A stretch of DNA of 64,000 nt from an uncultured bacterium. Its GTDB lineage: Bacteria > Cyanobacteriota > Vampirovibrionia > Gastranaerophilales > Gastranaerophilaceae. The position numbers were made by a program, and so were the translations under genes. The DNA lies in assembly GCA_949283255.1 (NCBI GenBank), contig CASDRS010000013.1:62001-126000 (forward strand), read 5' to 3'. Numbering within the stretch: the stretch's first letter is position 1; the number at the start of each line of letters is the position of its first letter. Below the pieces are notes generated by a model. That model saw only the letters and a program-made list of their open reading frames with translations. It was not told the origin of the DNA and searched no databases. Positions 52,701-62,644 of the stretch are shown here, piece by piece.

Positions 52701-53811
52701 CTCACAAGGCAAAGATCCTGGTTATGACGGATACGATAAAGACAACAACCCTGATGATGAAGGTACAATAAAAGATGACGATAACCTTGTAGTACCAGAT
52801 CAAGGGGATAATGATGATGATGCAGATTTAGATAACGACTTAGACAACGATATGGATAACGATATCGATTCAGATGCAGATGGGGATGCCGATACAGATG
52901 CTGACGCTGACACAGATACTGATTCTGACGCAGATACAGATGCAGACGCTGATACTGACGCAGATTCTGATGCAGACGCAGATACAGATACTGATGCTGA
53001 TAACGACACAGATAACGACAACGACGGTGACTCAGATACCGATGATGATGATGATATCATAGACCCGGATCCTGAACCGGAACCTGATGACGACGATGAT
53101 GCAGATTCTGATATTGACGCGGATACGGATAACGATACGGATAACGATACGGATAACGACACGGATAATGATGCTGATACGGATAACGATGCCGATACTG
53201 ACAACGATGCCGATACTGACGCCGATGCTGATACGGATGCAGATGCTGATACGGATACTGATAATGATACAGATAATGATGCTGACACAGATACAGACTC
53301 AGATACAGACGCTGATGATGATCCAGATCCTAAACCGGAACCTGATGACGACAGCGACTCTGATATAGATGCTGATAACGATAACGACAATGATAATGAC
53401 AATGACGATGACATATTTACAAGAGATGATGCCGTCAAAAAAGCTATGAACGAACGTAAAGAAATTGAAGATCCTGTACCTTCAATCGACAAACGTCAAT
53501 ACATAAGATTCAACGCAAACAATGAACCTATAACATTAGAAGATAATACAAACTTTGAATCTATAGTAAACATATCAAGAGGCGGAATTGGAGTTGCTCA
53601 CAACAAACAGCTTAAAGTCGGAGATGTAATTCCTGTTCACTTCAAATACGGTAATATGGATATATCTGCCAACGCTGAAGTTAGATCAACAACAGACGTT
53701 AGAGCAGGAGCAGAATTTATAAACCTTGATGAGGCAACTGCAAATAAATTATTATTTATGAACTTGCTAATGGAAGGTAATAATAAAAATTCTGTTTCAA
53801 TGAAACAGTAA
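49714..53811 (+). CDS. FHA-type filamentous adhesin with Asp-rich repeat and C-terminal PilZ-like domain
   Basis: A 1365-residue protein. A basic N-terminus (S-S-R-R-K-R) and hydrophobic core form a signal peptide of about 35 residues. Residues about 40-155 match the FHA/two-partner secretion N-terminal domain ([18 protein letters not shown]). A long Asn/Gly/Thr-rich beta-helix region runs to about residue 800, and a further beta-rich part to 1000. Residues about 1030-1233 are an alternating D-x repeat in two blocks, each ended by D-P-D-P-x-P-E-P. Residues about 1258-1365 look like PilZ (R-Q-Y-I-R-F, R1261; N-I-S-R-G-G, N1286). The start is ATG 49714 (AAGGA about 10 bases upstream; 49708 and GTG 49696 are possible). 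Confidence 0.85.
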   Translation: MAKFSSRRKRVIVSILSFSLIAQQSIVPAAIASVISGVGGVTGDSIIHGANGDTIFNIAPQYHNPSGDVGFRQYENFNLSEGDIANLIYKYGSQDISSFVNFVQNKIDINGIVNTMRDGQFVNGNAVFVSPNGMVIGKSGVLNVGSLSVVTPTEEAYNKFTGTKNYYAPILSAPGTPEYETVINSLGGGAVTVNGKVLARENINIDAGKVDVGSTGALVTGVKSDKAFTPDGSYANDSIDTQAKENGYDPEFGNPIREFNNSNMSNKESITMAEVLFNNLVNTNITDASSIKNDKGSITINAYNNDGGITAYNGSIMKNFGAGDIKITNKGSQGTVLNGIIQNSDGNVIVANDGGAVNITGDILNVKGNTFISNSDKNININTGEITNLSGNTKIDANTRVLIEDAKISNSNGNLDIIANSGIATNSSTVTNKNGNLNYTNSGSDTSFYNSEVTNTKGNLTVTNSGTGKITESENSTITNNEGTLTLNNSGAGGIVINGKVTQNSTTDNDKQTLQILNTAGAVNINSTARVTGANRTLIDNSGTGGVNVKGLVKSKGIDIKNKNSNVTIGDTTSNTNYLTSTGRGVNINIENGNLYNSGVEKTLILTQNGGDLNIHVKGGSIGKEVGPCEDGVCTGVGPEARDLTKSINANVDGTYTATTTRDNKANNLVINLAAIDSDMKLNYIDADGRAILLADSAVKGQESYDILNAAKDPSKANVSGDGISIIASGNIGKNDNKLTFIQKKGDFNSDYVEDGLKLQDGSVPGVKDITQYQPTAKYGVDMLSKKGDINIKGLDNANGSQNDAEICAIIARDGSINAELSGNTHIKEITASDKANVTTRGKYLVIDHLGEVPTYEKTGDYYGKYEKAINPTQANLGALDLAPIGSTNEQPHATVVVKNGTIAGLGEGRPAHEQDLNIVADHAYAGGYEFITDGPHRGEDGKSYFKANPSTSTLNNGEDPKKDVSIRVSAVRPEDVEAIEEGPDASRRIYYTGGSSQGKDPGYDGYDKDNNPDDEGTIKDDDNLVVPDQGDNDDDADLDNDLDNDMDNDIDSDADGDADTDADADTDTDSDADTDADADTDADSDADADTDTDADNDTDNDNDGDSDTDDDDDIIDPDPEPEPDDDDDADSDIDADTDNDTDNDTDNDTDNDADTDNDADTDNDADTDADADTDADADTDTDNDTDNDADTDTDSDTDADDDPDPKPEPDDDSDSDIDADNDNDNDNDNDDDIFTRDDAVKKAMNERKEIEDPVPSIDKRQYIRFNANNEPITLEDNTNFESIVNISRGGIGVAHNKQLKVGDVIPVHFKYGNMDISANAEVRSTTDVRAGAEFINLDEATANKLLFMNLLMEGNNKNSVSMKQ
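52800..53410 (+). repeat. Coding Asp-x (DxD) repeat tract
   Basis: About 200 codons in which GAT/GAC alternate with codons for Ala, Thr, Ser, Asn. Two blocks are each closed by the same Pro/Glu element (D-P-D-P-E-P-E-P and D-P-D-P-K-P-E-P). Codon choice varies between repeats, so it is not a recent slip expansion. Acidic runs of this kind often bind calcium. Confidence 0.85.
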
Positions 53812-53830
53812 AAAAAAAACAAATGAATAT

Positions 53831-53863
53831 AAAAAGGTCGGTGAGAAATTACCGACCTTTTTT
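53831..53863 (+). terminator. Adhesin gene terminator
   Basis: GGTCGGT pairs with ACCGACC around an 8-base loop, with an A run before and six T after. Confidence 0.85.
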
Positions 53864-53874
53864 ATTTTAAAATA

Positions 53875-53902
53875 TTGACATTTAAGTTTTATGTAATAGA
53901 AT
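53875..53902 (+). promoter_or_regulatory. tRNA-Gln promoter
   Basis: Consensus TTGACA (53875-53880), 16-base spacer, TAGAAT (53897-53902), 18 bases before the tRNA 5' end. Confidence 0.7.
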
Positions 53903-53920
53903 AATAGACGTAGCCGATAT

Positions 53921-53995
53921 TGGGGCGTCGCCAAGTGGTAAGGCACCTGGTTTTGGTCCAGGCATTCGGAGGTTCGAATCCTTCCGCCCCAGCCA
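53921..53995 (+). tRNA. tRNA-Gln (UUG)
   Basis: A 75-nt cloverleaf. Acceptor TGGGGCG pairs with CGCCCCA, anticodon stem CCTGG/CCAGG holds TTTTGGT with anticodon TTG, the T loop is GTTCGAA and CCA is encoded. Confidence 0.96.
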
Positions 53996-53998
53996 TTT

Positions 53999-54024
53999 AA
54001 AGCTCTCGTTTGAGAGCTTTTTTT
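53999..54024 (+). terminator. tRNA-Gln terminator
   Basis: AAAGCTCTC pairs with GAGAGCTTT around GTTT, followed by T residues. Confidence 0.85.
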
Positions 54025-54124
54025 GTATGAAAACTTGCAAAAAAGCTTAATAATTCTTAAAAAAAGACTAGAGGTTTTTCAATTAATAATTTAAAATGTA
54101 AGTAGTTTTTTGCGAGGAGTCTAT

Positions 54125-55501
54125 ATGAAAGTAAGTAAATTTTTATGGTTGTACGTTGTTGCTATTGTAGCATCACTTGGCGGTTTACTTTCCGGATATG
54201 ATACAGGAGTAATTTCCGGAGCATTATTATTTATCAACGAAACGTGGGATTTATCAGATTCACTACAAGGTATTGTAGTAAGTTCTGTACTAATCGGAGC
54301 AGTAATAGGAGCTGCAACTAACGGAATTTTAGCCGATATATTCGGGCGAAAAAAAGTAATTATGGCAACTGCCGTAATATTTATTATAGGTTCAATCCTA
54401 TGCGGGTTTGCACCAAATGTTTATGTATTGATAATATCAAGAATATTTGTCGGATTAGCAGTCGGTATAGTAAACTTTGTAATACCGCTTTATCTTTCCG
54501 AAATATCACCTAAAGCTGTAAGAGGCACATTGGTTTCTTTGTATCAATGGGCAATAACAGCAGGTATATTATTCTCATACTTTATAAACGCGGCATTTGC
54601 AGAAGCTGTATTCAATTGGAGATGGATGCTTCTTGCAGGAATTTTGCCTGGCCTTGTATTATTCGTCGGGATGTGCTTTATGAGCGATACTCCAAGATGG
54701 CTTATAAGTAAAAACAAAGAAGAAGAAGCACACAAAGTTCTTACAAAAATAGAACCGGGCGTAGATACTGACAGCGAAATAAAAGAAATAAAAAGAACTT
54801 TGAAATTAAACGAAAGAACTTCCGGAGAAAAATTCAAATTAAAAAAATGGATGATAATGCCATTTGTTGTAGGTATTGGAATTATGTTTGCGCAGATTTG
54901 TACAGGCATAAACACAATCATATACTACGCACCAACTATATTTAAAGTTGCGGGATTTGACTCTAACCTGAATGCAATATATGCAACAACAGGTATAGGT
55001 GTCGTAAACTTTTTAATGACTATAGTTGCAGTATTCTTTACGGATAAACTTGGCAGAAAGCCTTTATTATATTTTGGATTAACCGGTGTAATGCTTAGTT
55101 TGGCAGCATTGGGCTGCGCATTTGCCTTTGAATCCGTACTCGGAAGCAGTTTAAAAATAGTAGCTGTAGGCAGCTTAGTTACATATATAATCTGTTTTGC
55201 AATGAGTTTAGGACCTATCGGTTGGATTATTGTATCAGAAGTCTTCCCTCTAAAAATACGAGGAATGGCAATGAGTATCTGCACAGTTGCAAACTTTGCA
55301 TTCAACTTCTTTGTTGTAGGCAGCTTCCCTATACTTATCCACAAGATTGGAGGAGCTTACACATTCTGGGGCTTTGCAATAGTTTCATTCTTATGTATTG
55401 TATTTGTTTACTTCTTCGTACCTGAAACAAAAGGAATTTCTCTTGAACAAATCGAATCAAACTGGATTCATGGAGTAAAACCTAGAGATTTTAACAAATA
55501 A
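54125..55501 (+). CDS. MFS sugar:proton symporter
   Basis: A 458-residue major facilitator of the sugar porter family. It shows about 12 membrane helices, G-G-L-L-S-G-Y-D-T-G-V-I-S-G-A in helix 1, the G-R-K-K loop, S-D-T-P-R-W-L after helix 6 and P-E-T-K-G near the C-terminus, all sugar-porter signatures (XylE/GalP/AraE group). GAGGAG 6 bases upstream supports ATG 54125 over a TTG five codons earlier. The sugar cannot be told from sequence. It is a single gene between tRNA-Gln and the convergent efflux operon. Confidence 0.9.
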   Translation: MKVSKFLWLYVVAIVASLGGLLSGYDTGVISGALLFINETWDLSDSLQGIVVSSVLIGAVIGAATNGILADIFGRKKVIMATAVIFIIGSILCGFAPNVYVLIISRIFVGLAVGIVNFVIPLYLSEISPKAVRGTLVSLYQWAITAGILFSYFINAAFAEAVFNWRWMLLAGILPGLVLFVGMCFMSDTPRWLISKNKEEEAHKVLTKIEPGVDTDSEIKEIKRTLKLNERTSGEKFKLKKWMIMPFVVGIGIMFAQICTGINTIIYYAPTIFKVAGFDSNLNAIYATTGIGVVNFLMTIVAVFFTDKLGRKPLLYFGLTGVMLSLAALGCAFAFESVLGSSLKIVAVGSLVTYIICFAMSLGPIGWIIVSEVFPLKIRGMAMSICTVANFAFNFFVVGSFPILIHKIGGAYTFWGFAIVSFLCIVFVYFFVPETKGISLEQIESNWIHGVKPRDFNK

Positions 55502-55510
55502 CAACTGCGA

Positions 55511-57031
55511 TTACAAATCAACTGAAGATTCTTTTATAGGTGCGCCAATAACACGTTCCAATTCTGCTGCATTAATATTATAATTCAGCAGATTGGAATA
55601 GTAATCAAGTTGAGCATTAAGATATGAATTCTCAGCATCTTTGAATTCAATAGCATCACCAAGACCAACCTGATATCTTCTAAAAGCTTGGTATTGTCTT
55701 TCTTTTGCCTGTTTAAGAGCCAATTTAGAAACATCCAAACTGTCATGGGAATTTATCAGGTTGATATAAGCACTCTTAACTTCCAAATATACATTCTGGC
55801 GTTCCTGCTCATAATCAGCTACATACTTTTTGTAAGTAGCCTTAGCTTCATCAACTTGTTTTTTCAATAACATAAGATTTAAATTTGAGTAATTAAGTTG
55901 AACCCCAGCTTGATAACCATAGTCCATACTCATACTTCCACCACCATTACTATATGAACCGAAAGCACTCAAATCAGGAGTAAATGCTCTTTTGGCGCTT
56001 CTTACATTAAGTTCTGCAGCATCCATAAGTTTTTTTGCAGATAACAAAGATGGTCTTGAAGCTTGAGCAATTTCAATTAAATTTTTAAAATTAACATCAT
56101 ACGCTTTGGTATTCAATTTATCTTTCAATACAACATTTTCCATCTCCGGAATACCAACAGAATTTGCGAGCTGAACCGCTGCAAGTTCAAGCGTATTTTT
56201 TGCTTTAATAAGATTTACTTTAGCATTTCCAAGGTTATACTCGGCTGTTGTAACATCAATTTTTGCTTTCTTACCAATATGATAATATGCGCTTGCTTGT
56301 TTCAATTGAAGTTCAAAATCTTTTACGGTATCTTCATAAACAGTTTTTTGAATTTCTGCAAATACCAGATTATAATAAGCAACCTTCACGTTATAAATAA
56401 CATTTTCGATATTCATTTCAGCGTCATAACGAGAGGATTCATAATTTCTTTTTGCCATATCGGCATTTGCCTTAGTTTTTCCAAAGTCAAATAAAAGCAA
56501 ATTTGCAGAAATAGTCGGCACATAATACATATCGTACCTTCTATTCATCATGTTACCGTAAGCTCCGCTTGCTTTCATCGTCATCAAGGAATCATTTCTT
56601 GAATAACTGACACCAGCACCCAGAGTTGGGAAATAATTTGACCAAGCTTGACCGATACGAGATTTATAAATTTCAGAATTACTGATTGCTGACATAATTG
56701 TCGGATTATGAGTAATCGCAAGCTTAATACAATCGATTAAAGAAACTTCCCCATTAATTTCAGAATACTCAATTTTACTGTTTATGACAGGGAACTTAGT
56801 CTCATACATACCTTCAGCTTCTTTTGAAGATTCAGCTTTGGTCTTTGCATTATCAGCCTTTTTCCTACGTTCATGGCGACTATTAACCTTCTTTGGTTTT
56901 TCAGGCTTGACAATTTGAACCTTCTCTTCCTTTTTTGCAATCTTATCTTGAGCATCTACATCTGCAAAGACAGGATTAGCAAATGCGCCAACGATAGAAC
57001 ATATTAAAAATAAACTTGAAATCTTTTTCAT
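55511..57031 (-). CDS. TolC-family outer membrane efflux protein
   Basis: A 506-residue outer membrane factor with a signal peptide (M-K-K-I-S-S-L-F-L-I-C-S-I-V-G-A-F-A) and a Lys-rich linker (residues 30-75). Two OEP repeats follow, seen as I-K-L-A-I-T-H-N-P-T-I and A-S-R-P-S-L-L-S-A-K with long amphipathic helices. It forms the exit duct for the RND pump encoded just upstream; the genes are 5 bases apart. Confidence 0.9.
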   Translation of the reverse strand: MKKISSLFLICSIVGAFANPVFADVDAQDKIAKKEEKVQIVKPEKPKKVNSRHERRKKADNAKTKAESSKEAEGMYETKFPVINSKIEYSEINGEVSLIDCIKLAITHNPTIMSAISNSEIYKSRIGQAWSNYFPTLGAGVSYSRNDSLMTMKASGAYGNMMNRRYDMYYVPTISANLLLFDFGKTKANADMAKRNYESSRYDAEMNIENVIYNVKVAYYNLVFAEIQKTVYEDTVKDFELQLKQASAYYHIGKKAKIDVTTAEYNLGNAKVNLIKAKNTLELAAVQLANSVGIPEMENVVLKDKLNTKAYDVNFKNLIEIAQASRPSLLSAKKLMDAAELNVRSAKRAFTPDLSAFGSYSNGGGSMSMDYGYQAGVQLNYSNLNLMLLKKQVDEAKATYKKYVADYEQERQNVYLEVKSAYINLINSHDSLDVSKLALKQAKERQYQAFRRYQVGLGDAIEFKDAENSYLNAQLDYYSNLLNYNINAAELERVIGAPIKESSVDL

Positions 57032-57036
57032 TATCT

Positions 57037-60000
57037 TTAAATCTCCAAATCTTCATCGGTAATTTCTTTTTTAGGGAACAGGTCAACAAACTCCTGAACA
57101 ATAACATAAAAAGAAGGAGTCAACACTGCACCCAAAGTAGCAGCTGCAATCATACCGCCAAATACAGTAGAACCAACAGATATTCTTGAATTAGCACCTG
57201 CACCGGTTGCAAATATCATCGGCAATACACCTATAATAAATGCAAGTTCTGTCATCATGATTGCCCTGAACCTTAATTTAGCAGCCTTAATCGCAGCCTC
57301 TTTAATAGGCAACCCGTGTTTTTCGTGTTCTTCTTTTGCAAACTCGACAATCAAAATAGACTGTTTAGCCGCCAAACCAATCAATGTAATCATACCAACT
57401 TGAGAATAAATATCAAAAGACTGATTAATCATCAACTGGAATATCAAAGCTCCCAAAGCCGCAATAGGTGAAATCAACAATACCGCAATCGGGATAGTGT
57501 AACTTTCATACAAAGCAACCAGGAACAAGTAAACAAACACAAGTGCCATTGCAATAATGACTGTAGTTTGACCTGAAGCTTCTCGTTCCTGCGCGGAAGT
57601 ACCAGACCAGTCAAAAGTAATATCATCCGGTAGAACTTTTTTGGCAACCTCTTCCATAGCATTCATAGCATCACCGGAACTCTTACCTGTAGCCTGCTGT
57701 CCTTGTATTTGTACTGATTTATACTGGTTATAACGAGATATAGAAGCCGTACCAACAGTTTGCTTCAACTTCACAATAGAAAGTACAGGAACCATAACAC
57801 CATTATTATTCTTTACATATATACCGGACAAATCTGTAGCTTTATTTCTAAACCTGCTCTCAGCCTGCATTTGTACCTTAAATACTCTGTCATACTTATT
57901 AAAGTCATTTATATAATAAGTACCGAGCATAGAAGATAGTGTTGAATAAAGTTCTTGCAAATCAACATTTTGCGCAAGAGCCTTTTCATAATCTATTTCT
58001 ATAACGTACTGAGGTACATTAGCTTGGAAAGATGTATATACGTTTGAAAGAGACGGATTCATATTAGCTTCCGCAATAAGCTTGTTAGCCCAAGTTTCCA
58101 ATTCCTGAGGCGTATACTCACCCTGAGATAGCATCTGGAATTCAAAACCACCCATCATACTCATACCGTTAATTGCCGGCGGAGAAAATACAACGATAGA
58201 CGCTTCTTTCGTATTTGAAGCCACGGCACGAACCTTATTCAATATTGCAACGTGAGAAAGATCTGTCGCCTGTCCTTTAAACTTTCTCTTAACCCATTTA
58301 AAAGGATTCATCTTTCTATACTGATAATCCTGCAACTGAATAATAACCGTAGATTGGTTAGTGGAACCGTCACCACCGAAAACGGTAAGTTTTTCTGCAT
58401 TAATTCCGTCAATATCTCTTATTTGATCAACAAATTTAGTAGAAACATCCTCTGTTCTTGTTAAAGAAGCACCGTCAGGCAATGTAATACTTGCAAGCAA
58501 TACACCCTGATCCTCATCAGGAATAAACCCTGTTGAGATAGTTCTGAAACATAACAAAGTAAGAGCAACTAAACCAATATACAAAGTTATAACAAGTTTT
58601 TTATTATAAACGAATTTTTTAACGTATTCTATGTAAAAATCTTCAACCTTAGTAAAAATCTCATTAAACTTACGAACAAGAACAGACGTCTTATTATTGA
58701 TTCTATCCAAAATATGATCAACTTTGACCAAAAATTTAGGCTTGTTAGCTTCATCAGCCGGATTCTTTTTATGTCCCAAGAAATGAGAGCACATAGCTGG
58801 AGAAAGGGTCAACGCACACAGAGCTGAAATTGCGATAGAAACAGCAATACAAACAGCAAATTGCTTGTACATAACACCTGTCATACCTGTCATAAAGATA
58901 ATTGGCACAAATACAGCCATCAATACAAGAGCCATAGCAACCAGAGAAGAACCAACTTCCTGCATCGTAAGCTGAGTTGCAATAATAGCAGATTTACCCT
59001 CCTCAATATGACGTTTAACGTTTTCAATTACAACGATAGCATCATCAACAACAACACCAACCGCCAATACGAGAGCAAACAGTGATAACAGATTTATCGT
59101 CATACCCATAACATTCAAGGCAAAAAATGTACCGATCAACGACACCGGAATTGTCGCACAAGGAACAAGTGTCGCCATCCCATCACCTAAGAATAAGAAT
59201 ATGATAATAACAACGATTATACCTGTTAACAGAATTGTAAACTCAACTTCCTTCATTGACTCATGGATAAAATCCGCATCATCTTTAACATAAAGAATTT
59301 TAATACCGTTTGAAAGTCTTGCATTCAATTCATTAACTTTAGCCTTTACGGCCTTAGACAAATTGATAATATTAGCATCTGGCAGTTGAGATATAACAAC
59401 AACCGCAGAAGGTTTACCATTTACCAAACCTAAATTTGAATAAGACTCAGCACCTAATTCAACTCGCGCGATATCTTTTATTTTTACGTTTGAACCGTCC
59501 ATATTTGAACGCAAAATAATATTTTCAAATTCTTGAACTTCATCTAAACGTCCCGGAGTTTTAAGAGTAATTTGCAAAGCATTCTTTTCATCAGTAGGAA
59601 GCTGACCCAAAGCACCTGTTGCAACTTGTGTATTCTGATTTGAAATAGCAGTCTTAACATCACTGGTTGAAATATGAAGTCCTGCCATTTTTTGAGGATC
59701 AAGCCATATTCTCATAGAATAATTACCGCCACCGAATACACTTACATCAGCAACACCCTCAACACGTTTAAGTTCATCTTTTATATAAATGGAACCGTAA
59801 TTGGTCAAATCTAATTGAGACCACTCACCTGATTCTGGATACAAAGTCAAAATTATAGCACCGGAACCTGATGAACGGCTAATCGCAGTAACACCTGTTC
59901 TTTGGACATCTTCAGGCAATTGAGACTGAACCCTCTGAATTTGGTTTTGAACATTCATAAGGTTTATGTTCTTATCAGACCCAACCTTAAAATAAAGAGT

Positions 60001-60291
60001 CAAAGAATAGCTGCCGTCATAAGATGTTGAAGTCATATAAGTAAGATCTTCAACACCGTTCAATTTATTTTCCAAAATTGTAGCAACAGTTGACTCAATA
60101 ACCTCGGCACTCGCACCCTGATATGATGCTGAAACTCTTACCTGAGGCGGAGTAACATCAGGATAACTCTCTTGCTTTAAGCTAAAAAGAGAAATCAAAC
60201 CTAAAATAACAATACAAACCGAGATTACTAACGCAAATCGCGGATATTTTATAAAAAAGTACAACTTTTCTCTATCAAAAATCTTTTTCAT
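57037..60291 (-). CDS. RND efflux transporter (HAE1 family)
   Basis: A 1084-residue inner membrane pump of AcrB/MexB plan: helix 1, a large periplasmic loop, helices 2-7, a second loop, helices 8-12. Helix 4 contains [14 protein letters not shown], the proton-relay Asp pair of HAE1 pumps. G-S-S-G-S-G-A-I and G-Y-x-like porter-domain motifs are also present. It is expected to export drugs, bile acids or similar compounds. It shares one base with the adaptor gene and precedes the TolC-type gene. Confidence 0.93.
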   Translation of the reverse strand: MKKIFDREKLYFFIKYPRFALVISVCIVILGLISLFSLKQESYPDVTPPQVRVSASYQGASAEVIESTVATILENKLNGVEDLTYMTSTSYDGSYSLTLYFKVGSDKNINLMNVQNQIQRVQSQLPEDVQRTGVTAISRSSGSGAIILTLYPESGEWSQLDLTNYGSIYIKDELKRVEGVADVSVFGGGNYSMRIWLDPQKMAGLHISTSDVKTAISNQNTQVATGALGQLPTDEKNALQITLKTPGRLDEVQEFENIILRSNMDGSNVKIKDIARVELGAESYSNLGLVNGKPSAVVVISQLPDANIINLSKAVKAKVNELNARLSNGIKILYVKDDADFIHESMKEVEFTILLTGIIVVIIIFLFLGDGMATLVPCATIPVSLIGTFFALNVMGMTINLLSLFALVLAVGVVVDDAIVVIENVKRHIEEGKSAIIATQLTMQEVGSSLVAMALVLMAVFVPIIFMTGMTGVMYKQFAVCIAVSIAISALCALTLSPAMCSHFLGHKKNPADEANKPKFLVKVDHILDRINNKTSVLVRKFNEIFTKVEDFYIEYVKKFVYNKKLVITLYIGLVALTLLCFRTISTGFIPDEDQGVLLASITLPDGASLTRTEDVSTKFVDQIRDIDGINAEKLTVFGGDGSTNQSTVIIQLQDYQYRKMNPFKWVKRKFKGQATDLSHVAILNKVRAVASNTKEASIVVFSPPAINGMSMMGGFEFQMLSQGEYTPQELETWANKLIAEANMNPSLSNVYTSFQANVPQYVIEIDYEKALAQNVDLQELYSTLSSMLGTYYINDFNKYDRVFKVQMQAESRFRNKATDLSGIYVKNNNGVMVPVLSIVKLKQTVGTASISRYNQYKSVQIQGQQATGKSSGDAMNAMEEVAKKVLPDDITFDWSGTSAQEREASGQTTVIIAMALVFVYLFLVALYESYTIPIAVLLISPIAALGALIFQLMINQSFDIYSQVGMITLIGLAAKQSILIVEFAKEEHEKHGLPIKEAAIKAAKLRFRAIMMTELAFIIGVLPMIFATGAGANSRISVGSTVFGGMIAAATLGAVLTPSFYVIVQEFVDLFPKKEITDEDLEI

Positions 60292-61439
60292 TAATTTACA
60301 CCCGTAGTTTTTTCAACAATCTTAAGTTTTTGACCTTCAGCAGCTATGTTTTGAATACCATTTACAACAACCTTGTCAGAAAGAGTCAGACCGGATGTAA
60401 CAATCCAATTATTATTTATATCATCAGAAACCTTGATATTCTTTTTAACAGCCTTGCCGTCTTCTACAACCCAAACATAATAACCGCTCATCGCATCACC
60501 TTTTGTGCAAGCCTGAGGAACAGTCATATATTTAACAAGCTTAGGAGCCTTTAGACTAACCTTCATATAATCTCCCGGAACCAACCACATTTTTGAATTA
60601 TCAAATGTAGCTCTCATACTTACTGATCCGGAATCCTTATCAATTTTATTATCTACAAAATTTACAACACCGATTTTGTCATACCAGCTGCCACCGTTAA
60701 ATTGCACTCTAACCTCAACGTCTTTATACTGATTGCTGGCTTTAAGCAATTTTACAAAATCATCACCCTTCAAACTGAAAGATACATATACAGGGTTTGT
60801 ACTTGAAATATTTACTAATGAACCTGATGTTGCAGTAACATAGTTCCCTTCGGTAATATTAACCTTACCTATTCTTCCGTCAATAGGAGATTTTATAGTC
60901 GTATAACCCAAATTTACTCTTGCAAGTTCTAACTGCTGTCTTGCAGCATCCAAAAGCGCTTTATTTTGATTAGCAGCAGCTAAACTTGAATCAACATCAG
61001 ATCTGCTTATCAAATCTTCTTTAACAAGAGCATTTGCTCTGTTTAACTCCTGCTGAGCGTTTTTATATAGAGCACTGTACTGGTTGACAGTTGCACGAGA
61101 ATTATTAACTTCCAATTGATATTCTCTTGGATCTATCTGGAAAAGAACTTGGCCCTTCTTTACAAATTGACCTTCCGTAAAGTATTTTTTCATCAAAAAC
61201 CCAGGAACACGAGCAATTACATCTACAGAATATTTTGCCTCAACCCTTCCTGTAGCCTCAGCTGAAACATTTACAGCTTCGATATGAGGAGTATCTACCT
61301 CAACTTCTTTTGGCTGCATCATCGCCTGTCTTTGCAAAAAGCCTGCAAATGCACCGGCTGCCTTATTATAAACAATCGGAACAATTATTATCAATAAAAT
61401 TATAATTGCCCACATTTTTCTAGTCATCTTTACTCTCAT
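60291..61439 (-). CDS. RND efflux periplasmic adaptor
   Basis: A 382-residue membrane fusion protein. An N-terminal membrane anchor lies near residues 8-30. The lipoyl half-motifs flank a coiled-coil hairpin (about residues 90-180), followed by beta-barrel and membrane-proximal domains. I chose ATG 61439, which has GGAG 6 bases upstream, over the ATG at 61451, which has none. It is first in the three-gene pump operon, downstream of a palindromic operator. Confidence 0.9.
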   Translation of the reverse strand: MRVKMTRKMWAIIILLIIIVPIVYNKAAGAFAGFLQRQAMMQPKEVEVDTPHIEAVNVSAEATGRVEAKYSVDVIARVPGFLMKKYFTEGQFVKKGQVLFQIDPREYQLEVNNSRATVNQYSALYKNAQQELNRANALVKEDLISRSDVDSSLAAANQNKALLDAARQQLELARVNLGYTTIKSPIDGRIGKVNITEGNYVTATSGSLVNISSTNPVYVSFSLKGDDFVKLLKASNQYKDVEVRVQFNGGSWYDKIGVVNFVDNKIDKDSGSVSMRATFDNSKMWLVPGDYMKVSLKAPKLVKYMTVPQACTKGDAMSGYYVWVVEDGKAVKKNIKVSDDINNNWIVTSGLTLSDKVVVNGIQNIAAEGQKLKIVEKTTGVN

Positions 61440-61459
61440 ACTCTTCTCCATAGTTAGCT

Positions 61460-61473
61460 GTAGAATATTCTAC
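61460..61473. promoter_or_regulatory. Palindromic operator of the RND operon
   Basis: A perfect 14-bp palindrome, half-site GTAGAAT, placed just downstream of the minus-strand -10, where a bound repressor would block transcription. A further GTAGAAT half-site (61511-61517) lies just upstream of the -35. No regulator gene is adjacent. Confidence 0.65.
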
Positions 61474-61477
61474 CCAA

Positions 61478-61506
61478 ATGGTAAAATATTATTTATTTCA
61501 TGTCAA
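61478..61506 (-). promoter_or_regulatory. RND operon promoter
   Basis: Minus-strand TTGACA (61501-61506), exact 17-base spacer, TACCAT (61478-61483), about 40 bases before the adaptor start. Confidence 0.65.
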
Positions 61507-61535
61507 TAAAGTAGAATAAGAATACTCCAAATGTA

Positions 61536-61575
61536 GTAATTTCGATAAAAAAACAATAAAAAAATACGAAATTAC
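61536..61575. repeat. Inverted repeat between divergent promoters
   Basis: GTAATTTCG (61536-61544) and CGAAATTAC (61567-61575) are perfect 9-bp inverted repeats 22 bases apart (about three helical turns centre to centre). They lie between the RND and EamA promoters and could bind a regulator as separated sites. Confidence 0.45.
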
Positions 61576-61597
61576 ACTTTAAAATTTGGCAACAAAG

Positions 61598-61627
61598 TTG
61601 ACTTGGAATAAACTATTTATATACCAT
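61598..61627 (+). promoter_or_regulatory. EamA gene promoter
   Basis: TTGACT (61598-61603), 18-base spacer, TACCAT (61622-61627), 23 bases before the ATG at 61650. The -10 hexamer is the same as that of the divergent RND promoter. Confidence 0.5.
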
Positions 61628-61649
61628 AATCTTCAGGAGAAAATACCCG

Positions 61650-62567
61650 ATGGGAAAAAACACTAAAATTACAGGAGTTATATATGGAGCAGCCGCAGCT
61701 GCCTGCTACGGAATGAACCCATTATTTACACTGCCACTATACTCAGCAAAAATTAGCGTTAACAGTGTCCTTTGCTACAGATATGTTTTAGCAGTAGTTA
61801 TCTTGTGGGTTTGGCTAAAGTTCTTCAAAAAAATTTCTTTAAAATTAAGCAAACAAGATATCTTACCTCTATTATCTATGGGATTGATATTTTCATTTTC
61901 CTCATTTACACTTTTCAAAAGCTACACATATATGGATGCAGGGATAGCCTCAACACTTTTATTTATATATCCAATACTTGTGGCTGTTTTAATGATTTTA
62001 TTTTTTAAAGAAAAAATTCGCTCATCAACGGTTGTCTCCTTAATCTTAATGACTATAGGAATTACAATGCTCTACAACGGAAAACCCGGCGAAAGCCTTA
62101 ATATCATAGGAGTTTTACTTGTATTTTTATCAGCATTGAGTTATGCCGTATACATCATAGGTATAAAAGTTATCCCACGACTTGCGAATATGGATGCAAA
62201 TAAACTTATATTCTACGTAATGTTGTTTGGCAGCTTTATATATATAGTCAACTCAAAATGCTTCTTAAACTTTGAACTGATACAAACACCGCTGCTATGG
62301 ATAAACGCTTTTGCATTGGCAATTCTCCCGACTATCGTATCACTTGCGGCAATGACAGAATCCATTAAAATAATCGGAGCAACACCAGCGGCCATATTAG
62401 GAGCTCTAGAACCTGTTACCGCATTATTCTTTGGAGTTGCCGTTTTCCATGAGCACTTAACAACAAGGATAATCGGGGGTATTTGCGCTATCTTAACTGC
62501 CGTAATTCTTATTGTAGTAAAAAAAGATATGAAAAATCGAGAAAAAAATAGTAATCAAACGACATAA
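61650..62567 (+). CDS. EamA-family (DMT) transporter
   Basis: A 305-residue permease with ten hydrophobic helices arranged as two EamA repeats of about 140 residues, the second starting near residue 150. Helix sequences such as F-S-F-S-S-F-T-L-F-K-S-Y-T-Y-M and A-A-I-L-G-A-L-E-P-V-T-A-L-F-F-G are typical of this family. Members export amino acids, metabolites or nucleotide sugars. CAGGAG precedes the ATG. It is divergent from the RND operon and may share its control region. Confidence 0.88.
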   Translation: MGKNTKITGVIYGAAAAACYGMNPLFTLPLYSAKISVNSVLCYRYVLAVVILWVWLKFFKKISLKLSKQDILPLLSMGLIFSFSSFTLFKSYTYMDAGIASTLLFIYPILVAVLMILFFKEKIRSSTVVSLILMTIGITMLYNGKPGESLNIIGVLLVFLSALSYAVYIIGIKVIPRLANMDANKLIFYVMLFGSFIYIVNSKCFLNFELIQTPLLWINAFALAILPTIVSLAAMTESIKIIGATPAAILGALEPVTALFFGVAVFHEHLTTRIIGGICAILTAVILIVVKKDMKNREKNSNQTT

Positions 62568-62589
62568 ATAAAAAACTATCAATACAAAA

Positions 62590-62618
62590 AATACCCTCAT
62601 CTGAAAGAGGGTATTTTT
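62590..62618. terminator. Bidirectional terminator
   Basis: ATACCCTC pairs with GAGGGTAT around an 8-base loop, flanked by A and T runs. It separates convergent EamA and ZIP genes and can serve both. Confidence 0.8.
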
Positions 62619-62644
62619 TACAAAATTAATTTATTTTACTTGGC

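Noticed and set aside
52800..53492. 230-codon minus-strand frame rich in Ser-Ala-Val
   Set aside because: It is the antisense reading of the Asp-x repeat, with no ribosome site or independent composition.
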